A stretch of 15,577 nucleotides of DNA from the NCBI GenBank assembly GCA_964596245.1, contig CAZQSK010000012.1:1-15577 (forward strand), in the 5' to 3' direction. This document shows positions 1 to 7,284 of the stretch, piece by piece. Position 1 is the stretch's first letter; every line of letters begins with the position of its first letter. The notes beneath the pieces are model-generated. The model saw only the letters and a program-made list of their open reading frames with translations, made no database searches and was not told the origin of the DNA. Source of the stretch: RHKK01 sp964596245 (GTDB lineage Bacteria; Patescibacteriota; Patescibacteriia; 2-12-FULL-60-25). The position numbers and the translations under genes were made by a program.

Positions 1-1
1 C

Positions 2-1774
2 CTACTGTTCGCTTTTCAAGCGTTTATCGGCGCCGATGCTTTTCACTATCTAAAACTCGACAAGCGCTTCTCACACTTCCGTGACCTGATGTGGTTTTGC
101 ATTATCGCGCTGTTCACGTCGACCATCGTTCCAACGGGCGGAATATTTTTATTTTCCATGTCTCAGCTTACGACCAACGTAGGCTTTTTCTACTGGTGGC
201 TTGGACACTGCTTAAGCGCCTTGGTTCTCACCCCCTTTATCGTGCAGCGCGTTGCACAATGGCGCCCTCAACCGATCCGTATCAGCCGCGCTGAAATCGT
301 CTCCGCCTTCACCCTGCTTATCGTCGCTAATTTTTTCGCCTGGTTTGAGTATCCGCAAATCCTGCAAGTCCCCCTGGTCATCGCCTTAATTGTCATTTCC
401 ATATGGATTGCCGTGCGAATGGGCATGCGCCGCATGTCATTAGCGGTTTTCGTCTCAACGCTTATCATCCTCAGTGCACCATTTTACGGTTTCAAACGAC
501 CTCCCACCGAATTTCTGGGCATGCGCATCATCGAAAGCGAAATCTACATCGCAATCATGACAATGCTGTTCTATCTGCTGGCCTCGGCATTTGAAGAACG
601 CGATGAAGCCTTCGCCACCTTAAAACAAAGCGTAGAAGAGCTCGAGCGATCAAATCAAAAAATCCTCGATGAAGACACAAAGAAAAACGAGTTTATCGCC
701 GTCCTGGCGCATGAATTACGCAACCCACTGGCGCCCATCTCCAACAATCTTCAACTCATGGAGCACCAGGGAATCAAAAATACTCCTTTCGGCGAGGCAA
801 TCCGCGGCATTCAAAAACAGGTTCATAACATCACTCGCCTTCTTGAAGATTTATTGGATGTTTCGCGAGTCACAAAAGGAAAAATTGAGTTAAAAAAGAA
901 AATGATGGATCTGCGCGAAAGCATCCAAGCCGCGATCGAAAGCGTTGAACCGATCATGACTTCGCAGCGCCACACCCTGAAGATACTCTTGCCTTCAACG
1001 CCGGTTTGGGTGGTTGCCGATCCTCTACGACTTGAACAGATCTTCATTAATCTCTTGAACAACGCGGCGAAATACACCAATCCGGGAGGCGTCATCACGA
1101 TCTCTCTGAATCAGGAAAGCGGCTATGCCGTCACTCGGGTGAATGACAACGGCATCGGTCTTGAAGATGGAATGCAAGACAAGATTTTTGAACCATTCAC
1201 ACAGGCGGACGGTTCCATCACGCGTTCGCAAGGAGGGCTCGGTATCGGGCTCACACTGGTAAAACTCCTCACCGAATTGCACGGAGGGATCGTTGAAGCC
1301 AAAAGCGACGGCGCAAACCACGGAAGTGAGTTTAGCGTCTCAATTCCCTTGCAGACCGGTCCGGTGGATGTGGCGACCGCAAATCCATCCGTTCAGAATC
1401 CCCAACGATCCATGGGGAATGAAATCCTGGTCGTTGACGACGACAAAGATGTGCTGGAAAGCCTAGTCCGTCTCCTCGACTTCCTTGGATACAAGATCGT
1501 TAGTGCCTCAAATGGTGTTGAAGCGCTACGCATCGCAAAGGAACGTCGTCCCGGACTTGTCTTACTCGATATCGGCTTACCCGGCATGAGCGGTTACGAT
1601 GTCGCCAAAACGCTACGAGAGGATTTTGGCAAAGCGATTACTCTGATTGCCATATCAGGCTTTGGTCAAGCGGAAGACAAAGAAAAAGCCAAAATCGCGG
1701 GCTTTGATACACACCTAACCAAGCCAGTAAGCGTTAAAGAAATTGAAGAGGCGGTCCGACGCGTACGTCCTTGA
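2..1774 (+). CDS. MASE1-domain hybrid sensor histidine kinase with C-terminal receiver (5' end outside window)
   Basis: This is a membrane sensor kinase that should autophosphorylate on histidine and pass the phosphate to its own receiver domain. The frame is open to the left edge with no ATG before base 89, and the residues upstream of that ATG continue the membrane domain, so the gene is truncated here. Numbering from the Met at 89, residues 1-165 are hydrophobic with several membrane segments. They carry the WWLGHCLSALVLTPF stretch typical of MASE1 sensors. A short coiled linker (166-198) leads to the HisKA H-box HELRNPLAPI, with phospho-His 208. The ATPase has an N-box around N321 (NLLNNAAKYT), G1 DNGIG near 353-357 and G2 GGLGIGL near 382-388. 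A receiver starts near 445, with acidic residues D450-D452, phospho-acceptor D494 (LLDIGLPG), S523 and K545. No output domain follows, so a partner regulator or phosphotransfer protein is expected elsewhere. The ligand is unknown. The family call is very secure; MASE1 is likely. Confidence 0.93.
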   Translation, partial: LLFAFQAFIGADAFHYLKLDKRFSHFRDLMWFCIIALFTSTIVPTGGIFLFSMSQLTTNVGFFYWWLGHCLSALVLTPFIVQRVAQWRPQPIRISRAEIVSAFTLLIVANFFAWFEYPQILQVPLVIALIVISIWIAVRMGMRRMSLAVFVSTLIILSAPFYGFKRPPTEFLGMRIIESEIYIAIMTMLFYLLASAFEERDEAFATLKQSVEELERSNQKILDEDTKKNEFIAVLAHELRNPLAPISNNLQLMEHQGIKNTPFGEAIRGIQKQVHNITRLLEDLLDVSRVTKGKIELKKKMMDLRESIQAAIESVEPIMTSQRHTLKILLPSTPVWVVADPLRLEQIFINLLNNAAKYTNPGGVITISLNQESGYAVTRVNDNGIGLEDGMQDKIFEPFTQADGSITRSQGGLGIGLTLVKLLTELHGGIVEAKSDGANHGSEFSVSIPLQTGPVDVATANPSVQNPQRSMGNEILVVDDDKDVLESLVRLLDFLGYKIVSASNGVEALRIAKERRPGLVLLDIGLPGMSGYDVAKTLREDFGKAITLIAISGFGQAEDKEKAKIAGFDTHLTKPVSVKEIEEAVRRVRP

Positions 1775-1907
1775 AAGACAACTGCCAGCCTTCAGTTCCG
1801 GAAAAAACACGGATGAACTGCGCGCGCATATCGTCGCAATCACCCGGAGCACGATCATCACGACCATGCATTGGCCATGGGTTCGAATCCCAGCCTCGGA
1901 GCCATCA
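1775..1907 (+). other. Intergenic stretch with tRNA 3'-end-like sequence (possible tRNA relic or attachment-site remnant)
   Basis: Bases 1877-1904 look like the last third of a tRNA. There is a GGG-TTCGAAT-CCC T-arm (1879-1891, with one more T-A pair), then CCTCGGA as the 3' acceptor strand, G as discriminator and an encoded CCA (1902-1904). A terminator hairpin follows within 4 bases, as after a real tRNA gene. The matching 5' acceptor strand TCCGAGG is absent from the 110 bases upstream. The nearest candidate, TCCGGAA at 1797, pairs at only about five of seven positions and would make a 108-base molecule. No convincing D-arm or anticodon arm forms. The best anticodon loop (ATGCATT, anticodon GCA) has two mismatches in its stem. 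I therefore call a fragment and not a working tRNA. G73 with U1 would fit a glutamine tRNA if it is a relic. Chance resemblance remains possible. Confidence 0.35.
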
Positions 1908-1942
1908 ATAAACCACCACGCCAAGTGGTGGTTTATGTATTC
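1908..1942 (+). terminator. Strong hairpin, probable intrinsic terminator
   Basis: A perfect 12-bp inverted repeat: ATAAACCACCAC (1908-1919) pairs with GTGGTGGTTTAT (1925-1936) across the 5-base loop GCCAA. The right arm ends in TTTAT and is followed by GTATTCTT, so there is only a broken U-tract on the plus strand. The left arm reads TTTAT on the minus strand too, so the hairpin could act in both directions. It would end transcription from the sensor kinase or from the tRNA-like element before the next gene. Confidence 0.7.
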
Positions 1943-1960
1943 TTGATCGTAAAGACGCAT

Positions 1961-1988
1961 TTCCAAAACGAAGGGAATCGAGTATCAT
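1961..1988 (+). promoter_or_regulatory. Candidate promoter of the 289-residue hypothetical gene
   Basis: TTCCAA (1961-1966), a 16-base spacer and TATCAT (1983-1988) resemble -35 and -10 boxes. The ATG at 1996 lies only 7 bases after the -10 box, so transcription would begin at or next to the start codon and the mRNA would be leaderless. No SD site is present. The -35 match is weak. Confidence 0.4.
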
Positions 1989-1995
1989 TTGAGGC

Positions 1996-2865
1996 ATGCA
2001 CGGTGAAGCCCTTTCGTTCAAAAAAGAGAAAGAACAACCGCAAAACTATATCGATTTGGCATACGCCAAAGCCGTAGAAGTCTTGGAAGATCCAGCGGAA
2101 AAACCGATCGATCCAAGGGATTTTATCGAATACGACAAGGACATGGTGAAGGAAGATCTCGATCGTGTCGCCGAGATGGAACGCCGATTCGAAAAAGAAG
2201 ACGCGCCCGGCAGTGACCGCGCCAAGCGGTCTGCCCTGGTCCTTGAAACGATCATCCACGATCAAGTCGAGCTCAGCGATTGGTTTGGACCCGAAGCGAT
2301 GACGCGCAAAGCATCGCGCTACGACGATATCTTTAACGGAGTAGATTCGATTGCCGAATTTAAGAAAGAGACAGGCCGCTCATATCTCGCACTCGGTTTG
2401 GATGTGACGCATGGCAGCAAATTACAGCGTAAGTTCCGCCGCATTAAGGATGAAATCGATGGCGGCAAATTGGCGCATATCAAATATTTTGAATCAGCCG
2501 ATGAAACGTTCCGCGGTTCCCTCTTCCGTGTGCCTCGCATGGTGATTGGCGCCGAAGAGCGAAAGATCGAGCATCTCGCAAAACTCTGGGTGGAAGGAAA
2601 GAAACAGGACCTGGCTGCTGATCCAATTCAGATGCAGATTCTGGAAGAGATCAATATTCAGCTCCTCGCTTTTTCCGCATACGCCAAACGCAACGGCCAA
2701 CCGCAGATGGCGGACATTTACGAAAAAAGTCTCAAATTGATACAGAGCATTATCAATCGTCCGGACAAACGGGACTTCCGCCATAGGAACCACGCCGCAG
2801 GTATCATGAGCGACCGCGTCTTCCTCGAAATCCGTCGTCTTTCCGACCTCATGTCGCAGATGTAA
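1996..2865 (+). CDS. Conserved hypothetical protein, 289 residues, possibly nuclease-fold
   Basis: I cannot assign a function. The protein is soluble, charged and without signal peptide or membrane segment. Residues 1-75 are acidic and helical. Residues 80-95 (LVLETIIHDQVELSDW) and 108-185 form what looks like a compact alpha/beta core. Its landmarks are YDDIFNGVDSIAEF (109-122), LALGLDVTHG (131-140), LQRKFRRIKDEIDGG (143-157) and the strand-like VPRMVIGAEE (179-188). The rest is helical and basic at the end. From memory, CPR genomes carry proteins with this same arrangement, always unnamed. An acidic residue, a spacer and then a hydrophobic strand with D136 is reminiscent of PD-(D/E)XK nucleases, but the lysine is not where that motif needs it, so this is only a hypothesis. 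The start at 1996 fits the -10 box 7 bases upstream. The gene converges on the oxidoreductase gene with a 16-base gap and no obvious terminator. Confidence 0.8.
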   Translation: MHGEALSFKKEKEQPQNYIDLAYAKAVEVLEDPAEKPIDPRDFIEYDKDMVKEDLDRVAEMERRFEKEDAPGSDRAKRSALVLETIIHDQVELSDWFGPEAMTRKASRYDDIFNGVDSIAEFKKETGRSYLALGLDVTHGSKLQRKFRRIKDEIDGGKLAHIKYFESADETFRGSLFRVPRMVIGAEERKIEHLAKLWVEGKKQDLAADPIQMQILEEINIQLLAFSAYAKRNGQPQMADIYEKSLKLIQSIINRPDKRDFRHRNHAAGIMSDRVFLEIRRLSDLMSQM

Positions 2866-2881
2866 ACTTGCGAACGTATAC

Positions 2882-4117
2882 CTACCGTTCACCGATACTT
2901 TGCCCTGCGAGATGTCCGGTTGCCCAGGAAGCTTGCAAGTTGAAACCACCGGTATATCCATCTACATCAAGCAACTCTCCCGCAAAATATAAACCGGGAG
3001 AAATTTTGGATTCCATAGTCTGTGGATCAACCTCATCCAACAAAACCCCGCCTGCGGTAACGAACTCGTCCCCTGCTCCACGAGCAACGACGTTTAACGG
3101 GATTGATTTCAACCACTCAACACATCGCATCACATCGGCTTTTGAGACTTCTGCTGCATGAATATCACCTGAAATGCGCAACTCAATAAGCACGATCTCG
3201 GCTAAAGATTTTGGCACTACCGTGGCCATCACATTCAAAAAGCTTTTCTTGGATGCGTTTGCAATCTTTGCTTCGATTTCTGTCACCAGCTCCTCTTTTG
3301 TTTGATCAGGAAACAAATCGATCTCAATCTTGAGTGGTTGCTTTGCATCGTAATTCTCGAATGCGATCAACGAGGATAGCGCGAATACAGCCGGGCCACT
3401 CACGCCTTTATGCGTGAACAGGAACGGACCGGTAAAAGAAAATCCCTTGCCGCGTTTGGCACGGAACTCTGCTTTCTGAAATGAAAGCCCAGAAATAGTT
3501 GCCGGCCATTTCTCACTCGTGAAAAAGGCATTCAAGCTTGGCGCTAGCTTGGTGATTTTGTGACCAAGTGCCATGGCAAAGGCATATCCATCCCCTGTCG
3601 AGCCCGTTTGGCGATAAGCCTGACCGCCAGTCGTCAACACAACCACATCGACATCCAGCGTCTTTCCGCCCTTAAACGTGAGTCGATAGCCATCGCCTAC
3701 ACGCTCAACCGAATCAACCGAGTGCTTCAAAAGAACTTCGACTTTCCTCGTGCGAAACATTTTCTCAAATACGCCGACAATATCTTTTCCATTATCTGAT
3801 TGAGGAAAGACGCGCATATCTTCTTCAATCTTTAGTGGGACACCGTGCGTTTCAAACCACGAGTACACATCTTCCGGTGGAAAGTGATACATCGCCTTGG
3901 ACAAAAACTTTCCGCCACGCGGGTATTTCGTCAAAACCGTACGAACATCCGTGATTCCGGTTGTCACATTACAGCGTCCTCCGCCGGAAATGATGACTTT
4001 CTTTCCCAATCCATCATTTCGCTCAACGAGAAACAGCTCCGTTTCCGGAGCTGTTTCCAATATCGTTGCGGCTGCCATCAAACCCGCAGCCCCACCACCC
4101 ACAATTCCGACACGCAT
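2882..4117 (-). CDS. FAD-dependent oxidoreductase, HI0933/BaiN family
   Basis: A flavoprotein of the HI0933-like family (often annotated as aminoacetone oxidase-family FAD-binding enzyme, or BaiN). Members bind FAD; the physiological substrate of most is unknown. The 411-residue length is normal. The N-terminal dinucleotide fold has GGGAAG (residues 7-12) and the acidic E32 at the end of the second strand. The family signature GLGKKVIISGGGRCNVT runs from about 36 to 52. The C-terminal FAD contact LYFAGELLDVDGYTGGFN lies near 383-400. The start codon sits one base after the rpoD stop (TAA-A-ATG), so it is probably translated by coupling to rpoD as last gene of the dnaG-rpoD cluster. There is no SD site. 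The link to transcription and replication genes is probably positional only. The family call is secure; the reaction is not. Confidence 0.93.
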   Translation of the reverse strand: MRVGIVGGGAAGLMAAATILETAPETELFLVERNDGLGKKVIISGGGRCNVTTGITDVRTVLTKYPRGGKFLSKAMYHFPPEDVYSWFETHGVPLKIEEDMRVFPQSDNGKDIVGVFEKMFRTRKVEVLLKHSVDSVERVGDGYRLTFKGGKTLDVDVVVLTTGGQAYRQTGSTGDGYAFAMALGHKITKLAPSLNAFFTSEKWPATISGLSFQKAEFRAKRGKGFSFTGPFLFTHKGVSGPAVFALSSLIAFENYDAKQPLKIEIDLFPDQTKEELVTEIEAKIANASKKSFLNVMATVVPKSLAEIVLIELRISGDIHAAEVSKADVMRCVEWLKSIPLNVVARGAGDEFVTAGGVLLDEVDPQTMESKISPGLYFAGELLDVDGYTGGFNLQASWATGHLAGQSIGER

Positions 4118-4118
4118 T

Positions 4119-5420
4119 TTAGTAGTCAGCCAACTTCTTGATCAGCGCGTGCTGCTGAATCTTTTCCAGCGCCTTTGCTTCAATCTGACGAATACGTTCA
4201 CGCGTGACATCGAATTCCTTACCCACTTCTTCAAGCGTATGGCTTACACCATCGACAAGACCGAAGCGCATCTCGAGAATCTTTTGTTCACGCGGATTCA
4301 AGTCCTTCACGATTTCATTCACGTAATCCTTCAACAGCTGCAACGCGGCGGAACGATCCGGCGTGACGTTCTTCACGTCTTCGATGAAGTCTTCAAGCGT
4401 CGAGTCTTCGTCATCATCACCAACCGAGGTTTCAAGCGAAACCGTATCCTGCGAAATCTTGATGATGTGACGCACCTTATCGACATCCTGACCCATTTCA
4501 GCGGCGATTTCTTCCGGCAAGGGCTCACGACCAAGCTCCTGAATAAGTTCACGCTCCACTTGCTGGAATTTGTTGATCGTTTCCACCATGTGAACCGGAA
4601 TACGAATCGTACGGCTCTGGTCGGCCAATGCACGTGTAATCGCCTGACGAATCCACCACGTCGCGTAGGTTGAGAATTTGAACCCCTTTCGGTATTCGAA
4701 TTTCTTCACCGCGCGGAACAAGCCGATATTTCCTTCTTGAATCAAATCGAGAAGCGAAAGTGATTTGCCGGTGAACTTTTTCGCGATGGAAACCACAAGA
4801 CGCAAGTTCGCCTCGATCAACGCCTTTTCTGCTTCTTTGTCGTTCTTTTCCTTGCGCTTAGCGAGCGCGACTTCTTCTTCACCGGTCAAAAGCGGAATCT
4901 TACCGATTTCGCGCAAGTACATCTGAATTGAGTCAGCGGAAATATCCAACGGATCAACCTTGCCGCGACGTTCATCAACGCTATGCAAGCCCGTCATGAT
5001 GTCATGACGTTCCTTGGTGCGACCAAGAATACCTTCTTTCTGCTCGACCATGTTGATGCCAGCGGCATCCATGCGATCGATAAATGCTTCGTACACATCA
5101 ACATAGTCCTCCACCTCCGGAAACGCGTACAACACTTCATTTTCGGTGAGGAAGCCGCGGCTCTTGGCCTTATCAAAAAGGCGGTCGATCGCTTCCTGCG
5201 TCGGAGGCGCTGACTTTTGATACGCAACCTTCTTCCCTTGAGGCTGATGCTTCTTATTTCCCTGAACGCGGGCCTTTCCCTTATGCTGTATTTTCGATTT
5301 TCCTGCGGGGACCTTCTTTTTCGCCGAGGGCTTGCTCGGCGCGTAGCGCTTTTTCATCGGCTTTTTGGCACGTAGTTTTGACGTGGGCATATAAGTTGCC
5401 GGTCGGTGGTCATGCTCCAT
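4119..5420 (-). CDS. rpoD: RNA polymerase primary sigma factor RpoD (sigma-70/SigA)
   Basis: The housekeeping sigma factor, which directs RNA polymerase to -35/-10 promoters. The product has 433 residues. Residues 72-130 match region 1.1, and 158-190 match region 1.2 (DSIQMYLREIGKIPLLTGEEE). Region 2 (200-270) contains DLIQEGNIGLFRAVKKFEY and the -10 recognition stretch FSTYATWWIRQAI. Region 3 follows, with an acidic loop (GDDDEDSTLEDFIED). Region 4 holds the helix-turn-helix TLEEVGKEFDVTRERIRQIE (395-414). Residues 12-70 are an unusual lysine-rich, low-complexity tail ahead of region 1.1. Alternative starts are the Met codons at 5390 and 5357; none of the three has a good SD site. I keep 5420, 24 bases after the dnaG stop. 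It lies in an operon with dnaG upstream and a flavoprotein gene downstream, as in the classical rpsU-dnaG-rpoD operon but without rpsU. Confidence 0.97.
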   Translation of the reverse strand: MEHDHRPATYMPTSKLRAKKPMKKRYAPSKPSAKKKVPAGKSKIQHKGKARVQGNKKHQPQGKKVAYQKSAPPTQEAIDRLFDKAKSRGFLTENEVLYAFPEVEDYVDVYEAFIDRMDAAGINMVEQKEGILGRTKERHDIMTGLHSVDERRGKVDPLDISADSIQMYLREIGKIPLLTGEEEVALAKRKEKNDKEAEKALIEANLRLVVSIAKKFTGKSLSLLDLIQEGNIGLFRAVKKFEYRKGFKFSTYATWWIRQAITRALADQSRTIRIPVHMVETINKFQQVERELIQELGREPLPEEIAAEMGQDVDKVRHIIKISQDTVSLETSVGDDDEDSTLEDFIEDVKNVTPDRSAALQLLKDYVNEIVKDLNPREQKILEMRFGLVDGVSHTLEEVGKEFDVTRERIRQIEAKALEKIQQHALIKKLADY

Positions 5421-5432
5421 CCGACGAGCGAA

Positions 5433-5452
5433 TGACCTGACGAATCAGGTCA
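5433..5452 (-). other. UUCG-loop hairpin at the dnaG-rpoD junction
   Basis: On the minus strand TGACCTGA and TCAGGTCA form a perfect 8-bp stem closing a TTCG tetraloop, an exceptionally stable RNA fold. It overlaps the dnaG stop codon (5445-5447) and ends 12 bases before the rpoD start. No T-tract follows, so it is not a normal terminator. A processing or mRNA-stability element setting the dnaG to rpoD ratio is more plausible; that role is inferred. Confidence 0.6.
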
Positions 5453-7235
5453 ATGATTGAAAGCGGGTGAGAAGCTCCGAAATCCGTGCCTGGTCGCCCA
5501 AGCGTTCGGCTTCGCGCATCTCTCCCTCCAGACGTTCGCGCTCCTGTTTCTTGCGTTGCAAGCGGAGCTTCGAAACGGCTGTCTTCAGTTCTTGCTTGAG
5601 TTGGTCAAGCGTCCAACCCTGGAATTCGCGCTCCGCAAGGAATGCGAGAGCGTCGAAGGTCTTCGCCTCGTCCGGTCCCAGACTAACCGGTGGGCGGATG
5701 GCATGTCCTGCCGCTACGGGATCAGGAGCCACTTCGCCCGAAGCATACGCCGCCTTTAAGCGGCCGTAAAGGGCGATGCTTGCCGAATCGGACAATTCCT
5801 CGGCTGCAAGCTTTTCTTCATCCACAGCCTGTTTTAGGAGGTCAAAACGGGCGATAGAGATGGCCAGAAGGCGCTGTTCATAGCTCTCATCCCCTTTTGG
5901 ACGCACCTCCTGGGCCTCTTTGGCCGGAGGTCCTTGTTTTGCCGGGCTTGAGTCCGCCTTTACCCTATCCATCGCTTCTCGAAGCGCGCCTTCACTCACA
6001 TCAAGATCCTTGGCGAGCTTCTTAACCCAATGATCTTTCTCAACCGGGTCGGCAATACGTTTCACTTCGGTCAAAATATCACGCGCAATCAGTTTCTTGT
6101 CTTCCGGGTTAGATGATGATCGATTCCTAAATGCATTTCGATACAACCAGTCCATGATGCTCACCGCATTCTTAATAGCATCTTTCCAAAGCTGAGGATT
6201 TTTTCGAACTGCCTCATCCGGATCTTTTCCAGCCTCCGGAGGTAACGTGATAATTTTAATGTTGAAATCCTGAGCTCGCGCCAAATCGAGCCCACGAACC
6301 GTTGCCGCATTTCCCGCATTGTCTTGGTCAAAAGCGATGGCAAGATTGGTGGTGAAGCGCTTCAACAATCCGAGCTGCTCGGATGTAAGCGCTGTTCCGC
6401 TTGATGCAACCACATTCGTCACACCAAATTGATGCGAGCTCACCACATCCATATTTCCTTCTGTGATCACAGCCAAGTCAGCACGGCGGATTTCCCCTTT
6501 TGCTTTATCCAATCCATACAAAACGCCAGACTTTCTGTATGCGGATGTTTCAGGCGTGTTTACGTATTTGGCCTCGGTTTTATCATCAGAAAGAATGCGG
6601 CCAGTGAATCCAACAATATTTCCATGTACATCTGCAATCGGAAACATCACACGGCCACGGAAACGATCGTAAACTCCGGGACCACGATCACTCTTCCCTA
6701 CTACACCAGCCAATAACATTTCTTGTTCCGTTACACCTTTGGATGCGAGCGCCTTTGAAAGCGCGTCCCAACTATCTGGCGCAAAACCAATACCGAACAA
6801 ATCCATGGTCAAATCATCAAGACCTCGCTTCTTCACATACGCGCGTGCGTGCTCAGCTTCAGGCATTCGCTCCAAGCACGCGCGCCAAAACTTCATCGTG
6901 ATGTCATTCACCTCATGAATACGCTTTTTCTGCGTCGCTTTCTCTCCATCAAACTTGGGAAGTTGCACGCCCGTTTTCTGCGCCAATAATTCCAAGGCCT
7001 CGCGGAACTCCATTCCCTCCATTTTCATTACGAAGGAGATAACGTCGCCGCCCTGATCGCAACCAAAGCAATGCCAAGTCTGACGCGGACGCGAAACATA
7101 GAAAGACGGGGTTCGCTCCTGATGAAACGGACAGGGAGCCTTAAAAGCTCCGCTTCCCCCTGGTTTAAGCGGAATATACTCGGCAATCAAATCCACGATA
7201 TCTAACCTGCCTTTTATGTCCGCAACGGCATCCAT
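5445..7235 (-). CDS. dnaG: DNA primase DnaG
   Basis: Primase synthesises the RNA primers for chromosome replication. I place the start at 7235 (MDAVADIKGRLDIVDLI), giving 596 residues. The reading frame stays open to 7415, but those 60 extra residues are low-complexity Arg/Pro-rich sequence antisense to the neighbouring gene and unlike any primase. Residues 33-60 form the CHC2 zinc finger, with ligands C35, H38, C56 and C59. YDRFRGRVMFPI at 189-200 is the conserved primase core motif. The TOPRIM catalytic residues are E259 (EGNMD, with D263) and D303/D305 (FDQDNAG). Residues 380-596 are the helical helicase-interaction region, less conserved and Lys/Glu-rich. A -10-like TTAGAT lies 6 bases before the ATG and there is no SD site, suggesting a leaderless transcript. 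First gene of the dnaG-rpoD-flavoprotein operon. Confidence 0.96.
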   Translation of the reverse strand: MDAVADIKGRLDIVDLIAEYIPLKPGGSGAFKAPCPFHQERTPSFYVSRPRQTWHCFGCDQGGDVISFVMKMEGMEFREALELLAQKTGVQLPKFDGEKATQKKRIHEVNDITMKFWRACLERMPEAEHARAYVKKRGLDDLTMDLFGIGFAPDSWDALSKALASKGVTEQEMLLAGVVGKSDRGPGVYDRFRGRVMFPIADVHGNIVGFTGRILSDDKTEAKYVNTPETSAYRKSGVLYGLDKAKGEIRRADLAVITEGNMDVVSSHQFGVTNVVASSGTALTSEQLGLLKRFTTNLAIAFDQDNAGNAATVRGLDLARAQDFNIKIITLPPEAGKDPDEAVRKNPQLWKDAIKNAVSIMDWLYRNAFRNRSSSNPEDKKLIARDILTEVKRIADPVEKDHWVKKLAKDLDVSEGALREAMDRVKADSSPAKQGPPAKEAQEVRPKGDESYEQRLLAISIARFDLLKQAVDEEKLAAEELSDSASIALYGRLKAAYASGEVAPDPVAAGHAIRPPVSLGPDEAKTFDALAFLAEREFQGWTLDQLKQELKTAVSKLRLQRKKQERERLEGEMREAERLGDQARISELLTRFQSLT

Positions 7236-7240
7236 AGGGC

Positions 7241-7247
7241 TATCTAA
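7241..7247 (-). promoter_or_regulatory. -10-like box of the dnaG operon
   Basis: Minus-strand TTAGAT (7247-7242, or TAGATA one base on) ends 5-6 bases before the dnaG ATG at 7235. The expected -35 position falls on the T-tract of the preceding terminator and has no clear hexamer. The call rests on the -10 and on the spacing seen before other backbone genes here. Confidence 0.4.
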
Positions 7248-7263
7248 GCGCACTTGCGGCAAC

Positions 7264-7284
7264 AAAAAAAGACCCAATAGGGTC
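7264..7284 (-). terminator. Intrinsic terminator of the small Trp-rich gene
   Basis: Read on the minus strand: stem GACCC, loop TATT, stem GGGTC, then seven Ts. The left arm includes bases of the TGA stop codon (7285-7283), so the terminator begins inside the stop codon. It separates this gene from dnaG. Confidence 0.85.

Noticed and set aside
1877..1904. tmRNA 3' end
   Set aside because: The acceptor end lacks the G-U pair and sequence typical of tmRNA, and a 350-base molecule would overlap the sensor kinase gene.
3897..4673. 258-residue open frame opposite the end of rpoD and the start of the oxidoreductase gene
   Set aside because: It is a shadow of two strongly recognised genes; its composition mirrors the complementary codons and no domain is visible.
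5933..5950. Possible repeat or linker element in dnaG (Pro/Ala/Lys-rich section)
   Set aside because: It is a normal flexible linker before the primase C-terminal domain and is not repeated elsewhere.
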